NCBI RefSeq assembly: GCF_021502725.1
Contig: NZ_JAKFFS010000001.1
Coordinates: forward strand, 1,364,001 to 1,428,000
Length of the DNA: 64,000 nt
Source of the DNA: Dyadobacter sp. CY345
GTDB taxonomy: Bacteria > Bacteroidota > Bacteroidia > Cytophagales > Spirosomataceae
Direction of reading: 5' to 3'
Part shown: positions 63,586 to 64,000 of the stretch, piece after piece
How the letters are laid out: each line of letters begins with the position of its first letter
How positions within the stretch are numbered: the stretch's first letter is position 1
Translations under genes and position numbers: made by a program
Notes under the pieces: model-generated
Told to the model about the DNA's origin: nothing
Databases searched by the model: none
What the model saw: the letters and a program-made list of their open reading frames with translations, nothing else

Positions 63586-64000
63586 ATGAAAACATTTCGA
63601 TTTTTTCTTTTAACACTTTTATTGCCAGCCGCTTCACAAGCCTGTGATATCTGCGGTTGTGCAAATAGTGGATCGTATTTTGGTCTTATGCCGCAGTCGA
63701 ATAAATCGGTGATCGGGATTCGGTATAATTACCTCAGTTTCACAACCCATCCAAATAGCCAGGTTTTGAGAACTGAGGAGAAATTTAATGTCACGGAACT
63801 TTACGCAAGGTTTTTCCCAATTAAGCGGGTACAGGTTATGGCTTTTTTGCCATATCGAATGGATCAGCAGGTTACAACTTCTGGTACCAAAAAACAAAAT
63901 GGACTGGGTGATATGACGCTTCTGGCAAATTACAATATTCTGAACACGCTTATGGATACCGAAAGCAGCTCAAAATTCAGCCATACTTTGCTTGTTGGTG
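63586..64000 (+). CDS. Putative outer-membrane or exported protein of the copper module (cut by the window end)
   Basis: The first 138 residues are in the window; the gene runs past base 64000. A signal peptide ends ASQA and is followed by CDICGCANSGSYFGLMPQ, a dense Cys motif also suited to copper, then a beta-rich, porin-like sequence (SVIGIRYNYLSFTTHP, FPIKRVQVMAFLPYRMDQQV). It follows the MbnH homologue by 10 nt and belongs to the same operon. Function unknown. Confidence 0.8.
   Translation, partial: MKTFRFFLLTLLLPAASQACDICGCANSGSYFGLMPQSNKSVIGIRYNYLSFTTHPNSQVLRTEEKFNVTELYARFFPIKRVQVMAFLPYRMDQQVTTSGTKKQNGLGDMTLLANYNILNTLMDTESSSKFSHTLLVG

Noticed and set aside
1..64000. CRISPR arrays, insertion sequences, prophage genes, tRNA or rRNA
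   Set aside because: No regularly spaced repeats, transposase or integrase proteins, cloverleaf or rRNA sequence were seen; the Rpn protein is a nuclease family, not proof of a mobile element.

Overview
The window looks like a chromosomal segment of a Bacteroidota bacterium of the order Cytophagales, close to Dyadobacter or a related Spirosomaceae genus. This is inferred from protein character: an Oar-like and an outer-membrane-beta-barrel TonB-dependent receptor, a metallopeptidase with a C-terminal sorting domain of the type IX secretion kind, MacB/FtsX-type permeases, a SOS mutagenesis cassette run by an XRE-S24 regulator, a subclass-Id-like manganese ribonucleotide reductase, scarce Shine-Dalgarno sequences and TAnnTTTG-type -7 elements. 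I saw no rRNA, tRNA, CRISPR array, integrase, transposase or prophage gene.

Layout. 1-7 kb: a VOC protein, a GNAT-nitrilase fusion, a PAS histidine kinase with a CheY-like partner, and a Crp-like regulator followed by an epoxide-hydrolase-like protein and an NmrA-like reductase. 7.3-12.3 kb: a sulfur module with a DUF202 protein, a divergent Crp/Fnr regulator, a TauE/SafE exporter, a persulfide-dioxygenase-like MBL/rhodanese fusion, a lone rhodanese and two YeeE/YedE half-transporters. Two near-identical dyads in the same register to a shared downstream element link the regulator to both promoters. 12.4-24.2 kb: a quinone-reductase/HxlR pair, a RibD-type reductase, two TonB-dependent receptors, ApbE, and an NmrA/AraC operon. 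24.4-30.9 kb: XRE-S24 regulator, imuA, imuB and dnaE2, with a duplicated double operator before imuA and before imuB. 31.5-34.3 kb: nrdB and nrdA.

34.7-37.9 kb (minus strand): the most interesting locus. An unannotated 51-residue lipoprotein-like peptide ending in CPACGMG lies 15 nt upstream of a DUF692/MNIO oxidase with an extra C-terminal region. GNAT, divergent peptide-deformylase and SAM-methyltransferase genes follow on the same strand. This has the layout of a RiPP or metallopeptide system.

38-46.6 kb: small hypotheticals, decayed genes (an SDR tail and a frameshifted membrane-anchored protein), a phosphoesterase, a Gfo/Idh plus TIM-barrel pair, an SRPBCC protein and the secreted metallopeptidase. 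46.6-56.9 kb: hydrolases, a sigma54 activator overlapping an HD-domain gene, a response regulator, an FtsX permease broken at an A9 tract, a TetR/thioredoxin-reductase-like pair and an Rpn-family nuclease. 56.9-60.7 kb: a secreted PQQ-type sugar dehydrogenase with cytochrome c domain, and a sugar epimerase-like protein. 61-64 kb: an MbnP/MbnH-type copper module with a Cys-rich small membrane protein and a CDICGC protein cut off by the window end; its MbnP contains no tryptophan.
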